In this document: positions 50,415 to 59,910 of the stretch, piece after piece
Layout of the letters: the number at the start of each line of letters is the position of its first letter
Position numbering within the stretch: position 1 is the stretch's first letter
Assembly (NCBI GenBank): GCA_021628825.1
Contig: JAJXRY010000002.1
Span: 186,001-250,000 of the forward strand
From: Lachnospiraceae bacterium
Lineage (GTDB): Bacteria > Bacillota > Clostridia > Lachnospirales > Lachnospiraceae
Length of the DNA stretch: 64,000 nt
Reading direction: 5' to 3'
Notes under the pieces: model-generated
Seen by the model: only the letters and a program-made list of their open reading frames with translations
Told to the model about the DNA's origin: nothing
Databases searched by the model: none
Program-made: the position numbers and the translations under genes

Positions 50415-51192
50415 ATGGATACTCCAGATTTTTCAAAAGAACATATCAAACCCTTATTTGAGTCAAAATTTATCCGGGTGTTTGATTTGCAATATGCAGA
50501 AGGAAAACATTATTACGATGCGACGAGGCGAACGGCTGATGATCTTGTGGCTGCGAAAACCACGGAAGAATTCAAGAAAATGCGGGCAGATGCTGTGACC
50601 TGCATTGTTGTTTTTAAATATAAAGTATTCTGAACCAAAGCTTTTACTCAGTCATGAATTCCGCTACCCCACCGGTCAGTTTCTGTTAAGCCCCCCGGCC
50701 GGTCTTATTGACAAAGAGGATACTGACCTTATTACCACCGCAACCAGAGAGTTAAAAGAAGAAACCGGCATTGTTTTTGGAGACAGCGATACCGCGAAGG
50801 TGATCAGTCCGCTTCTTTTCAGCACTCCGGGAATGACCGATGAAAGCAATGCTCTCGTTTTACTTTCCATAAACCGTGATACCCTTCCGGAACTGAATAC
50901 CGATGGCGCTGTTGGAAGTGAATGCTTTAACGGATTTTCTCTTTTAACAAAAGAAGAGGCCCGGCAGATTTTAAATCAGGGAACAGATTCCAACGGTATT
51001 TATTATTCGGTATATACCTGGGCCGCTCTCATGTATTTTTGTGACAAGCTTCGGTCATTGATATTGTTATCATCCCGAAAGTTGAAGAATACTTTATGTT
51101 CATTTTATTTGAGGAACTCCTATAATTTGTATATATTTACCAAAAATAGGAATGATTCCTATTATTATATTCTACATTCCAGTATCTGTTAA
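50415..51192 (+). CDS. Nudix hydrolase, ADP-ribose pyrophosphatase-like (frameshifted)
   Basis: About 215-255 residues. PPAGLIDKEDTDLI followed by TATRELKEETGIVF matches the Nudix box with the REL-x-EE-x-G metal site. The preceding strand LLLSHEFRYPTGQFLLSPPAG is as in ADP-ribose pyrophosphatases. The N-terminal 70 residues are in another frame; one A less near 50618 gives VVFNIKYSEPK. The natural end is probably near 51061 (CDKLRH with one G removed); the frame as written continues to 51192 with unlikely composition. Hydrolyses a nucleoside diphosphate derivative; the exact substrate is unknown. Confidence 0.8.
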
Positions 51193-51329
51193 TTTTTACT
51201 GCAACAGGTATATACTATAGTTATCAGGAAAGATACTAAAAGTTCCTGATGCAAATATAAGGTACCGGATCAGTATCAGGCAGATCCTGCACGGTAACCT
51301 GAAAATCAGGAAATGGAGGATAAAGAATA
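51193..51329. other. Leader region of the small 68-residue gene
   Basis: Contains short near-repeats of CAGGAAA/TCAGG and a strong GGAGG just before ATG 51330. No clear promoter or riboswitch motif was recognised. Confidence 0.3.
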
Positions 51330-51536
51330 TGGCAAATTTATATATGATTGAATTAAATGGTGTGAGTGAGGATGTTTACAACAAAGCCACTGATTTTTAT
51401 TCAGGCACATGCACTTCGTTTAAATTACAGACCGGAGGTTTCCACAATTGATTGCGAATTTCCGGAGGATCTCGATCCTGACAAGGCACCCGAATTAAAA
51501 GAGGCCGTGATCCGCAAGGTACATCAGCAGCTTTAA
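51330..51536 (+). CDS. Small conserved-looking protein of unknown function (frameshifted)
   Basis: A 68-codon gene hidden by one extra T (five instead of four near 51395). After correction it reads MANLYMIELNGVSEDVYNKA, continues through ALRLNYRPEVSTIDCEFPED and ends IRKVHQQL. GGAGG lies 9 nt before the ATG. The composition is soluble and mildly acidic with one Cys. I do not recognise the family. Upstream is the Nudix gene, and downstream the convergent suf operon. Confidence 0.6.
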
Positions 51537-51604
51537 TCCCTTTTAGGGTGCTAATAGTAAGAAACAACGTAGCTACAAAAGTACGGAACAATTACACAAA
51601 AATA

Positions 51605-51725
51605 AAGAGTTCGCGCGCGAGCGGTGTTGCAAAAGCAACTAATTTCTTCTCCGCGAGCTGCGCATCCGTGCGGAGCTTTTTTTGCTTTTGTAGAAAATTC
51701 CAGCGGAATTTCCTATAAAGCAAAA
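51605..51725. repeat. Composite hairpin repeat after the small gene
   Basis: Contains CGAGCGGTGTTGCAAAA (also at 24540-24556), then GCATCCGTGCGGAGC (also, with one change, at 42636) and a palindrome with arms TTTTGCTTT-TAG-AAATTCC and GGAATTT-CTA-AAAGCAAAA. The arms differ in sequence from the 42636 copy but pair equally well. Confidence 0.65.
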
Positions 51726-51728
51726 AAT

Positions 51729-51783
51729 AAATTCCCCATCCGCAATCCGCAATCCGCAAAGGATCTTCCGGGTGGGGAATTTT
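51729..51783 (-). terminator. Terminator of the suf operon
   Basis: AAATTCCCCATCC (51729-51741) pairs with GGGTGGGGAATTT on the other side of a loop holding three direct copies of AATCCGC. On the minus strand the stem is followed by ATTTTTTGC. It lies about 45 bp past the sufU stop. Confidence 0.75.
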
Positions 51784-51828
51784 TCATCTTCCAGTTATGT
51801 TCTTGCCTATTTCAATATATTCTTGTAA

Positions 51829-52278
51829 CTATTCGTCTTCATCATCCTCTACGTCTTCGCCGGACAACGCCTCTTTTAAGGTACGCCAGCCAAGAACGGC
51901 ACACTTCACACGTGCCGGCATATGGGCAATATCGCGAAGCGCGGATGCTTCCTCCAGAGAGTTGATTTCTTCCTCACTGGCTTCTCCCTTAATCATCTTC
52001 ATAAAGGTTCTTCCAAGCTGTAAGGCATCCTCTTTCTTCCTGCCGATAACCATTCCCAGCATGATATCCGCGGAGGCCTGCGAAATTGCACATCCGTCTC
52101 CGACAAACGCTCCGTCCACAATCGTATCATCCTCGACCTTCAGCTTTAAGAAAATATCATCTCCACAGCTCGGGTTGACACCCTCAAGAACAATATCGGC
52201 GTCCGGCAGATTATGCTTGAATTCCGGCCGTACATTATGCTCGGTTAAGATTTCATTATAAAAGCTTCTATTTTCCAT
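51829..52278 (-). CDS. sufU: SufU sulfur-transfer protein
   Basis: Intact 149-residue zinc-binding sulfur acceptor for the SufS desulfurase. Ligands are C38 and D40 in NPSCGDD, C63 in GDGCAIS and C126 in RVKCAVLGW. The insertion between the second and third Cys motifs distinguishes SufU from IscU. The C-terminus is unusually acidic. The start overlaps the sufS stop by 11 bp. Last gene of the suf operon, with a terminator after it. Confidence 0.94.
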   Translation of the reverse strand: MENRSFYNEILTEHNVRPEFKHNLPDADIVLEGVNPSCGDDIFLKLKVEDDTIVDGAFVGDGCAISQASADIMLGMVIGRKKEDALQLGRTFMKMIKGEASEEEINSLEEASALRDIAHMPARVKCAVLGWRTLKEALSGEDVEDDEDE

Positions 52279-53511
52279 ATCCCATCCGCTCCCTTACGCT
52301 TGCGATACTCTTTACAAAAAAATCTGCCTCTTCTTCCGTATTATAGAACATAAAGCTTGCACGTGTGGCCGATCCGATTCCAAGGTGCTGCAGCAAGGGC
52401 TGCGCACAATGATGTCCTGCCCGGACACAGATTCCATCGGCAATCAGAATTTCACTCACATCATGCGGATGTACCTCATCAATCATAAATGTCAGGATTC
52501 CTGTATGCTCTTCCGGCAGATCTGATCCCAGTACATGAACATGCGGCAGCTCTCTAAGACCATCCAAAGCACGCTTTGTCACCTTAAGCTCCTGTTCCTG
52601 CATCGCAGCAAACCCAATTTTCTGCACATAGTCGATTGCCGCATGCAGTCCGACTGCTCCGGCAGCATTCACCGTACCGGCCTCGAATTTGTGTGGAAGT
52701 TCTGCGTATTTTGCGCCTTCTCTGCTCACAGACTCAATCATCTCACCACCTGTGAGAAATGGCGGCATCACTTTTAATAATTCTTTCCTTCCATATAAGA
52801 CTCCGATTCCCATCGGTCCGAAGATTTTGTGCCCGGAAAAGGCAAAAAAATCTGCACCCAGTTCCTGTACATTGACTGCCATATGCGATGTACTCTGTGC
52901 ACCGTCTACCACAACAACCGCATTTTTTTCTCATGCGCCATCGCTGCAATTTCCTTAATTGGATTCACTCTGCCAAGCACATTCGATACCTGCGTAATGG
53001 CAACAATTCTGGTTTTCTCCGTAATCTGCTCCCGCACTTCATCAAGATCAAGAGAACCATCCTGCCGACACTCCATGAACCGCAATACCGCGCCTGTCGT
53101 TCTTGCCACCATCTGCCAGGGAAGCAGGTTGCTGTGATGCTCCATAATGGATACCAGGATCTCATCCCCTGCCTTTACATGACTTAAGCCGTAGCTGTAT
53201 GCGACCAGATTGATGCTTTCCGTTGTGTTTCTGGTAAAAATGATTTCTCTGACCGATTTTGCTCCGATAAAGTCACGTACTGCCCTGCGGGCATCCTCAT
53301 ACATCTGTGTTGCTTCGATGCTGAGAGGATAATTTCCTCGTAACGGGTTGGCATTATGCTTTTTATAAAATTCTTCTTCTGCATCAAGAACGGTCTGTGG
53401 ACGCTGTGAGGTCGCTGCATTGTCGATATAAATCCAGTCATGCTCCATGCCGGTACTCTTCCAGAATCCTTCCGAAGTCAGCAGAGGGAATTCGCTCCTG
53501 TAATCTATCAT
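52268..53511 (-). CDS. sufS: Cysteine desulfurase SufS (frameshifted)
   Basis: About 413-residue class V aminotransferase-fold PLP enzyme that mobilises sulfur from cysteine. PLP Lys is in FSGHKIFGPMGIG and the active-site Cys is in RAGHHCAQPLL. The frame is lost in an A7 run near 52928 (five expected): MAHEKN joins to AVVVVDGAQSTSH. ATG 53511 overlaps the sufD stop (ATGA). Position between sufD and sufU fits the Firmicutes SUF system. Confidence 0.93.
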
Positions 53512-54419
53512 ATGCCATCTCCCCCCAGTTCCTGATCAATCATTGTGATAAAAGCTTCGTCTGCAATGAGACTCTTCAAGCGTTCAATACCGGCTCTTGC
53601 CATCATATCTTCTGCCTGTTCCCTGCTGATTCCTCTGCTTGCCAGATAAAATAGAGTATCCTCATCCAGCTCTCCAATTGTTGCGCCGTGGTTACCTACC
53701 ACATTTTCCTCCGAACAAAGAATCACCGGAACCGTCTTATTTTCCACATCCTCGCCCAGCATCAGTACGGTTTCCTGCTCGTTTCCTACGGAATCAGAAG
53801 CTCCTGTCTTAAAATCAATTGTTCCCCGGAAAATCTTCTTCGCCCCATCCCGCAGGGAGCCCTGTACATTGATTTCACTTTCCGTACATCTGCCAAAATG
53901 GTTGACCACCTCATTCATATCAATGACATGGGTATGCTCTCCAATATATCCGATATCGCTCTTAAAGCTGCTTTTCCCGCCCTGTAAGTCGATCGCTGTA
54001 TCCGAATAAATATCTCCTTTTCCGAGATAAACCTGAACCAGTTCGATACGCGCATTCTTTTCACAGGATCCCTGAATGGTATTGTATACAAGGGAATCCT
54101 CCTTGCTGTGCTGTAACTGGATGAGACGGACATGCGCTCCCTCCTCCAGAGTCAGACTCGTGTACACGGCAAGCTTATTCTCCGGCGTATAATCCATATA
54201 AACGGTGATCTGCTCGTCCTTTGCCGCATGAATATTAAATTTCTTACTGCTGTATTCCCCCACTCCCTGAATGGAAAAGTGGACAGGTTCTTCTTTCACC
54301 GCCACATTTTCTTCCGGAAGTACGGTTGTATGTTCCATATCCCAGGGAAGCTTTGTCTCATTGACCTTCAGCCAATTCCAGGTCTTCGATGGGAGCTTAT
54401 TGATCATCATATCTGTCAT
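53508..54419 (-). CDS. sufD: Fe-S scaffold protein SufD
   Basis: Intact 303-residue SufBD-core protein. It shows the beta-helix core and the conserved C-terminal block GNHGATIGELDEDTLFYLASRG. Shorter than the ~430-residue Bacillus SufD, as is common in Clostridia. Assembles with SufB and SufC as the scaffold. Overlaps sufS by 4 bp and follows sufB by 12 bp. Confidence 0.92.
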   Translation of the reverse strand: MTDMMINKLPSKTWNWLKVNETKLPWDMEHTTVLPEENVAVKEEPVHFSIQGVGEYSSKKFNIHAAKDEQITVYMDYTPENKLAVYTSLTLEEGAHVRLIQLQHSKEDSLVYNTIQGSCEKNARIELVQVYLGKGDIYSDTAIDLQGGKSSFKSDIGYIGEHTHVIDMNEVVNHFGRCTESEINVQGSLRDGAKKIFRGTIDFKTGASDSVGNEQETVLMLGEDVENKTVPVILCSEENVVGNHGATIGELDEDTLFYLASRGISREQAEDMMARAGIERLKSLIADEAFITMIDQELGGDGI

Positions 54420-54431
54420 GGCCTTCTCTCC

Positions 54432-55836
54432 TTATCCTATGCTGCCCTTCATTTCAAGACGAATCAGATTGTTCATTTCTACGGCATATTCTAATGGAAG
54501 CTCTTTCGACACATTATCTGCGAATCCGCTGACAAGAAGTGCTCTGGCGTCTTCCTCACTCATGCCTCTGGACATTAAATAAAATACGGCATCGTCACTG
54601 ATACTTCCGATCTTTGCTTCATGTCCTACGGCTGCATCCTTTGTCCGGATGTCCATAGCCGGTATCGTATCCGAACGGGACTCGGAATCCAGCATCAGGG
54701 ACTGACAGGAAACCGCAGATTTCGACTTCTTCGCTTCCTTATTGATCACTACACTGCTCCGGAAGGTGCTGATTCCACCGCCCTTACTGATGGAACGGGT
54801 ATTCATATAAGAGCTTGTATTCGGCGCGGCATGGACCACCTTCGCACCGGTATCCAGATTCTGTCCTTTTCCGGCAAAGGTTACACCGGTAAATTCCATC
54901 CTGGCGCCCTCTCCCTTTAAGATACTCATCGGATAGAGACAGCCGACATGGGAGCCAAACGAACCGGAAACCCATTCAATCGTACCGCCTTCCTCCACAA
55001 CTGCTCTTTTGGTATTGAGGTTATACATATTTTTAGACCAGTTTTCAATGGTCGAATAACGCAGCTTTGCATTTTTCTTCACATAAAGCTCCACACATCC
55101 GGCATGAAGATTGGCCACGTTATATTTTGGAGCCGAACATCCTTCGATAAAATGCAGGCTTGCTCCTTCATCTACGATAATCAAGGTATGCTCAAACTGT
55201 CCTGCACCTTTGGCATTCAGACGGAAATAGGACTGCAGCGGAATCGATACCTGCACTCCCTTCGGTACATAAACGAAGGAACCTCCGGACCACACTGCTC
55301 CATGCAGTGCTGCAAATTTGTGGTCCCGTGGTGTCACCAGCTTCATAAAGTGCTTACGCACCATATCTGCATATTCGCCCTTTAAGCGCTTTCCATATCT
55401 GTGTATACGACACCCTCTGCTTCCACTTCTGATTTTACATTATGATAAACCAGCTCGGAATCGTACTGGGCGCCCACACCGGCTAAAGACTTCCGCTCTG
55501 CCTGTGGGATTCCCAATCGTTCAAAGGTATCTTTAATATCCTGCGGCACATCCTTCCATGATCCCTGCATCCTGGTATTTGGCCGTACATAAGTGGCAAT
55601 ATGGTCAATGTCCAGACCTTCGATAGAAGGTCCCCAGTCGGGAATGGGCATTTCATTATAATTTGCAGGGATTGAAGACGAAACTGCTGCATCCACACAG
55701 GATCATCCTTTTCCTTCGACAGCTTGTCCACAATTTCCGGAGTCAGACCCTCCTCCATACGATAAGCATCTTTTTCTTCATCACGGATATCATAGATGCT
55801 GCGGTCAATATCATCTATCTGACTTTTTTCTCTCAT
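54432..55836 (-). CDS. sufB: Fe-S scaffold protein SufB (frameshifted)
   Basis: About 468 residues. It starts at ATG 55836 (AAAGGTG upstream) with MREKSQIDDIDRSIYDIRDE. Signatures include YVPKGVQVSIPLQSYFRLN, FIEGCSAPKY and the C-terminal GHEAKIGSISDDAVFYLMSRG. Two one-base deletions split it: near 55660, where a missing T hides IYNEMPIPDWGPS, and near 55388, where a missing T creates a stop before LKGEYADMV. Forms the SufBC2D scaffold complex that builds Fe-S clusters. Confidence 0.93.
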
Positions 55837-55906
55837 TTTACGCACACCTTTCTTTCCGGAATTCATGGCTGTCCCCAACCTCATCCGGAACTACTTTTAC
55901 CCGGCA

Positions 55907-56659
55907 CTAATTGACTGCTGTGAACTCCTCAAATCCCTTTTCATTAATTGTATCTACCAGAGAAGCATCTCCGTTTCTGACAATTTTTCCTTCATCCATA
56001 ACATGGGTAACATCCACATGCAGGGATTCCAGAATTCTGGTACTGTGCGTGATAATCAGAAGGCTTCCCTTGCACTGTTCCTTATATAACTGGATTCCTT
56101 TGGAAACCGTCCGGACGGCATCGACATCAAGACCGGAATCCGTTTCATCCAGAATCGCAAGCTTGGGCTCTAACATCAGCATCTGCAGAATATCTGATTT
56201 CTTTTTTTCTCCTCCGGAGAAACCGACATTCAGATCACGCTCTGCATAGGATTCATCCATGGAAAGCAGCTTCATAGTCTCCGAAAGCTTCTTCTTAAAG
56301 TCCCACAGACGGATCCGCTTTCCGGTCTTTTGCTCCAAAGCACTGCGGATAAAGGCACTCAGCGTTACTCCGGGAACCTCCAAAGGATTCTGGAAGGATA
56401 AGAAGATTCCCTTCTTCGCACGCTCATCCACCGACAATTCGGTAATCTCTTCTCCATCAAAAAGAATGCTGCCGGAAGTAACCGTATAACGGGGATGTCC
56501 TGTAATGGCATAACCCAGTGTCGATTTACCCGTTCCGTTCGGCCCCATGAGCACATGCGTCTCATCGCTTCCGATGGAAAGGTCCACTCCGTGCAGGATT
56601 TCTTTATCTTCTACATTCACATGTAAATCTTTAATTTCTAACAAAGTATGTTTTGACAT
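55907..56659 (-). CDS. sufC: Fe-S assembly ATPase SufC
   Basis: Intact cytosolic ABC ATPase of 250 residues. Walker A is GPNGTGKST, Q-loop LSFQNPLEVPGV, signature FSGGEKKKSDILQ and Walker B LAILDETDSGLD, all diagnostic for SufC. ATG 56659 was chosen for AGGAGG 7-8 nt upstream. First gene of sufC-B-D-S-U, behind a structured leader. Confidence 0.94.
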   Translation of the reverse strand: MSKHTLLEIKDLHVNVEDKEILHGVDLSIGSDETHVLMGPNGTGKSTLGYAITGHPRYTVTSGSILFDGEEITELSVDERAKKGIFLSFQNPLEVPGVTLSAFIRSALEQKTGKRIRLWDFKKKLSETMKLLSMDESYAERDLNVGFSGGEKKKSDILQMLMLEPKLAILDETDSGLDVDAVRTVSKGIQLYKEQCKGSLLIITHSTRILESLHVDVTHVMDEGKIVRNGDASLVDTINEKGFEEFTAVN

Positions 56660-56684
56660 TTGCTTTTCCTCCTGGTCTTCTCTG

Positions 56685-56818
56685 AGGCTCATTGTACATA
56701 CAACTCGCAAATCCGCACTTCGTGCTCTTCATCCTGCTTCGCAGGATATTTGCTCGTTAATGAGCCCAGAAAACCAAATGTCTGCTTCGCATCCGCTTGG
56801 TTTTCTCTGAGGCTCATT
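56685..56818 (-). repeat. Structured repeat forming the suf operon leader
   Basis: Three arms: GGCTCATT (56686-56693), AATGAGCC (56759-56766) and GGCTCATT (56811-56818), so the middle arm can pair with either outer arm. Between the last two lies a stem AGAAAACCAA/TTGGTTTTCT. Between the first two lie helix GCAAAT/ATTTGC, hairpin GCAC/GTGC and hairpin ATCCTGC/GCAGGAT. The layout is the same as at 30661-30955. Confidence 0.8.
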
Positions 56819-56849
56819 ATATACCCATTTACCTACCACGTAAATAGGT
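56816..56849 (-). promoter_or_regulatory. suf operon promoter with overlapping palindrome
   Basis: TTTACG (56844-56839) and TATAAT (56821-56816), 17-bp spacer, minus strand. ACCTA-ttTACGTgg-TAGGT (56831-56849) is palindromic and covers the -35, where a repressor (for example an Rrf2-type Fe-S sensor) would block polymerase. No such regulator gene is in the window. The transcript would begin inside the outer arm of the structured repeat. Confidence 0.55.
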
Positions 56850-56982
56850 TGTTTAATAGTTTTTACTTTTCTTACACTTTCCTGTGGCACCGCATAACTC
56901 TTTTCCTAAAAAAATATGCAGATTTACGAGCGTAATCTGCACATTTTTATTTCACATTTAAACATTGCCAAATAACCTTTTA

Positions 56983-57579
56983 TTAGTCCGGATATTTAAT
57001 CAGATCAAAAAGCTTTCCATTCTCACCAAAGTCACGTGTTCCCTCTAATTTCATGCCAAGATGCATATACTTGTCGCACTTTGATTGTGCATCGGTATCA
57101 AGAATTACCGGAACATGGAGACGGTTCCCTTCTGCAAAAGCCATATCCAGGAGCTTCCGCATATAGCCCTGTCCCTGATATTCTTCTGTTACGCATACCA
57201 GACCTACAAATATGTATGGCTTCTTTTCCTTATCCATGCGGTCCTTCAGATCCGGCCCACCCTTCGACAACACCTTGAAAAACTGCACCAGTTCCTTAAA
57301 ATTCATTGACTGGAACAATCCCTTTACCAGTTCCATACCGGCTTTCAAGCTTACCTTCTGTCCGGGCAGCTTATAGGCAATGTAGCCTTCTCCGCGCTCA
57401 CTTGTGTTATACAGCATACCACCCTTCAAAGCCATACGCACATAACTGTTAATATAAACCGCTGCTGCTTCCTGACTGCGGTAACACGATACCAACCCCT
57501 TTTCTTCACCATAATCATAATAGCCAAACGCATGACCAATTTTCCGGATTTTGGATTCCTCAAGTTCTTTGATATGCAT
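56983..57579 (-). CDS. GNAT-family N-acetyltransferase
   Basis: Intact 198-residue acetyltransferase. The acetyl-CoA loop is EYQGQGYMRKLL within CVTEEYQGQGYMRKLLDMAF, and the C-terminal strand ends GENGKLFDLIKYPD. ATG 57579 follows AAGGAGAAG. A palindrome in its promoter region and the upstream TetR gene suggest local repression. Substrate unknown. Confidence 0.85.
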   Translation of the reverse strand: MHIKELEESKIRKIGHAFGYYDYGEEKGLVSCYRSQEAAAVYINSYVRMALKGGMLYNTSERGEGYIAYKLPGQKVSLKAGMELVKGLFQSMNFKELVQFFKVLSKGGPDLKDRMDKEKKPYIFVGLVCVTEEYQGQGYMRKLLDMAFAEGNRLHVPVILDTDAQSKCDKYMHLGMKLEGTRDFGENGKLFDLIKYPD

Positions 57580-57611
57580 TGCTTCTTCTCCTTACACAAT
57601 TTTTAATTATA

Positions 57612-57629
57612 GGTTAGTCAATACTAACC
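57612..57629. promoter_or_regulatory. TetR-type operator candidate before the GNAT gene
   Basis: Perfect palindrome GGTTAGT-caat-ACTAACC, 33 bp upstream of the GNAT start, between a TTGACA and a TATAAT on the minus strand. A TetR-family gene lies immediately upstream, making it the likely binder. Confidence 0.5.
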
Positions 57630-57731
57630 AATATGTCAATAGATAACATGCATTCATCATGCATGCCACATAGTGCCTATATATACTGATCTCCTCAAAC
57701 TGATCTGTGAAATACTTTATACAGGCATCCT

Positions 57732-58152
57732 TTATAATAGACTTAATTCATTTCCCGTAACATAAGCCTCGAGAGTTTTCAGAATCATCTGGACACTGTT
57801 CTCAAAGGAAGTCTGCACAAAGGTCTCACGGAACTTCCACATCGCATAAATGGATTTCATCAGATTCATAACCGTTCCATAATCCACATCGGGACGCACA
57901 TCACAAATCAGCGTCAGCCATTGCTTTAGCTGATCCTTCTGTCTTCTCATTTACATATTGCATAAGTGCGTACAGATACTCTTCCTTCGAAGAATAGAAT
58001 AGATAAAAGCTTCCCTTTGCAATCCCGCAGTTCCTGGTAAGCTTATCCACTGTAGTTTTCTGTATCCCATATTCTTTAATCAATTTAATTCCCGCAAGAA
58101 AAAGCTCTTCCCTGATCTTTTCCTGTTCCTTTTCCGTAAATCCTGCCGGCAT
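57732..58152 (-). CDS. TetR-family regulator, short (frameshifted)
   Basis: About 140 residues. The HTH reads TTVDKLTRNCGIAKGSFYLFYSSKEE, written here in part (TTVDKLTRNCGIAKGSFYLF). The C-terminal part (ICDVRPDVDYGTVMNLMKSI and onward) is in another frame, joined near 57930. The ligand domain is shorter than the usual ~140 residues, so the protein may be a naturally small member or have lost sequence. It lies 8 bp after the EamA transporter gene and before the GNAT gene, and probably controls one or both. Confidence 0.75.
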
Positions 58153-58160
58153 AATTCCTC

Positions 58161-59083
58161 CTATGACGAAATGTAATCCTCTTTCTTTTCCTTCTTTCGA
58201 CGGATGAGAAACATCGCAACTCCCGCACCGCAGATAATGAAATACCCAAAAATGCTGATCACATCCGGTACTTCCCCTAAGAAAATTATGCCAAGCAATG
58301 CGGCAAATACAATCTGTGTATAGTCGTATACCGACAACTCACTGGCCGGTGCATAGGTGTAGGCTGCTGTAATCGAGAACTGGCCCAGTGTTGCAGACAA
58401 TCCTGCCATTAAAAGGGATCCAAGCTGCCACCACGCAAGCGGCTGGGGATTCCAGATAATGAACGGGATGGCACATACGCAGGAAAACACCGAAAAGCAG
58501 AATACAATCAACGGCCCCGGAGCTCCATGCTTGCTTGCAATCCGCACGTTCGTATAAGCAAGTCCTGCTCCCATTCCACCAATCAGACCGATAAACGCCG
58601 GAAGGGTTGCAACACTGTCAAAGCCCGGACGCAGGATAAACAACGCCCCGATAAAAGCCACAATAACACAGATCAGCTGATACGGCTTGATCTTTTCTTT
58701 CAACAGGAAATAAGAAAAGATAATGGCAAAAAAGGGAGATAATTTATTAAGCATTGACGCATCCGCAATATACAGCTTGCCGATTGCATAAAAGTTTGCA
58801 AAAATCCCGATCGTTCCAAAAAAAGAGAACGAAAGAAGATGTATTTCCCGGATCCTTTCGGAATGTAAAAAGGAATCTTCTGCTTTTTTTCATCGCAAGA
58901 AAAAGCAAAGAAAAATTGCCACAAGATTCCGGAAAAAAAGCTCTTTTCAATCGCCGGTAAATCTCCTGCCAGCTTCACAAACAGATTCATAAATGCAAAT
59001 CCAAAAGCCGCAAGAATAATATAAAAAAATTCCTTTATACTTGTCATTGATTTTTCATATGATATGTCATTACCCTCTCTCAT
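58161..59083 (-). CDS. EamA/DMT-family transporter (frameshifted)
   Basis: About 305 residues with ten TM helices in two EamA repeats. The first half needs repair between about 58740 and 58945, where several A/T-run indels hide a stretch including GTIGIFANFYAIGKLYIADASM. The second half is intact, with ATLGQFSITAAYTYAPASEL and SIFGYFIICGAGVAMFLI, ending in a Lys-rich tail. Such proteins export or import small metabolites; substrate not evident. The start overlaps the thiN stop by 4 bp. Confidence 0.82.
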
Positions 59084-59836
59084 AAACTAAAAAGCAGGGT
59101 TCCATCCTCTACCGATACCATCGCATGTTGTCCGATAAAGGAATTACTTACACCCAGCGCAAAATCAGAGGTCAGGCTCCCGGCATATTCATATTTCAGT
59201 CCCCGTATGACCACGCCGTCTGCCTTGTCGCTCAGACAGATCACCGACAGGCTTCCCTTAAGAGCAGGCGAAAATGTTTTACAGCCGTTCCACAGAATTT
59301 CCATCCGGATGCCGTCACCCATCATCTGGATCTGGCAGCCCTTTTTCGCATAATGGGTCATCAACTGTACATTCGCAAACGTATGGGAAACCCGTGCTCC
59401 ACCGCAGCCGCCATAAATCAGGATTTCATGGTATCCCTCTTCATAAGCCTTCGCTACGGCCAGTCCCATATCCGTGTCATCCTTTTCGACCGGAACAACC
59501 TCATTCGGAATCTCTTCGATTGCCGCTTTCACCACCTCTTCGGTAAGGACTTCATCATACTCCAACGAATCCAGATCTCCCACCAGAAAATCCGGATGTA
59601 TCTTATTTTCTAACAAAAATCTTAATCCACCGTCAGCCGCAATTACATAAATATCCTTTTTCATTTCCGGCTTACGGCATCCGCTGTGGCAGGTTGTACA
59701 GTCATGGGTACAGTTTGCATCCTGCGCTCCGTAGCCTGCCCATTTTAACAATGCAAGTAATTGTGCAGCTTCATTTCCCATCGGGGAAGCGCCGATGATG
59801 ATGGCCTGTTTATATTTTTCTGGTAATTGGATTCAT
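59080..59836 (-). CDS. thiN: Thiamine diphosphokinase with Cys-rich insertion (frameshifted at start)
   Basis: Transfers pyrophosphate from ATP to thiamine, giving the cofactor TPP. Motifs IAADGGLRFLL, PDFLVGDLDSL and PVEKDDTDMGLA are diagnostic. ATG 59836 (reading MNPITRKYKQAIIIGASP after removal of one A near 59806) provides the first beta strand; as written the frame begins at MGNEA. An extra ~40 residues between strand 1 and IAADGG hold C42, C46, C49 and C53 (C-x3-C-x2-C-x3-C), not part of the normal enzyme. About 252 residues versus the usual ~215. Confidence 0.9.
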
Positions 59837-59910
59837 GACCTTTCCTGCCTTTTTTTGTTATTATCCTTTCATTTTACAACTTATTTGTATTATAAAGAAA
59901 GCAGCTGTTA

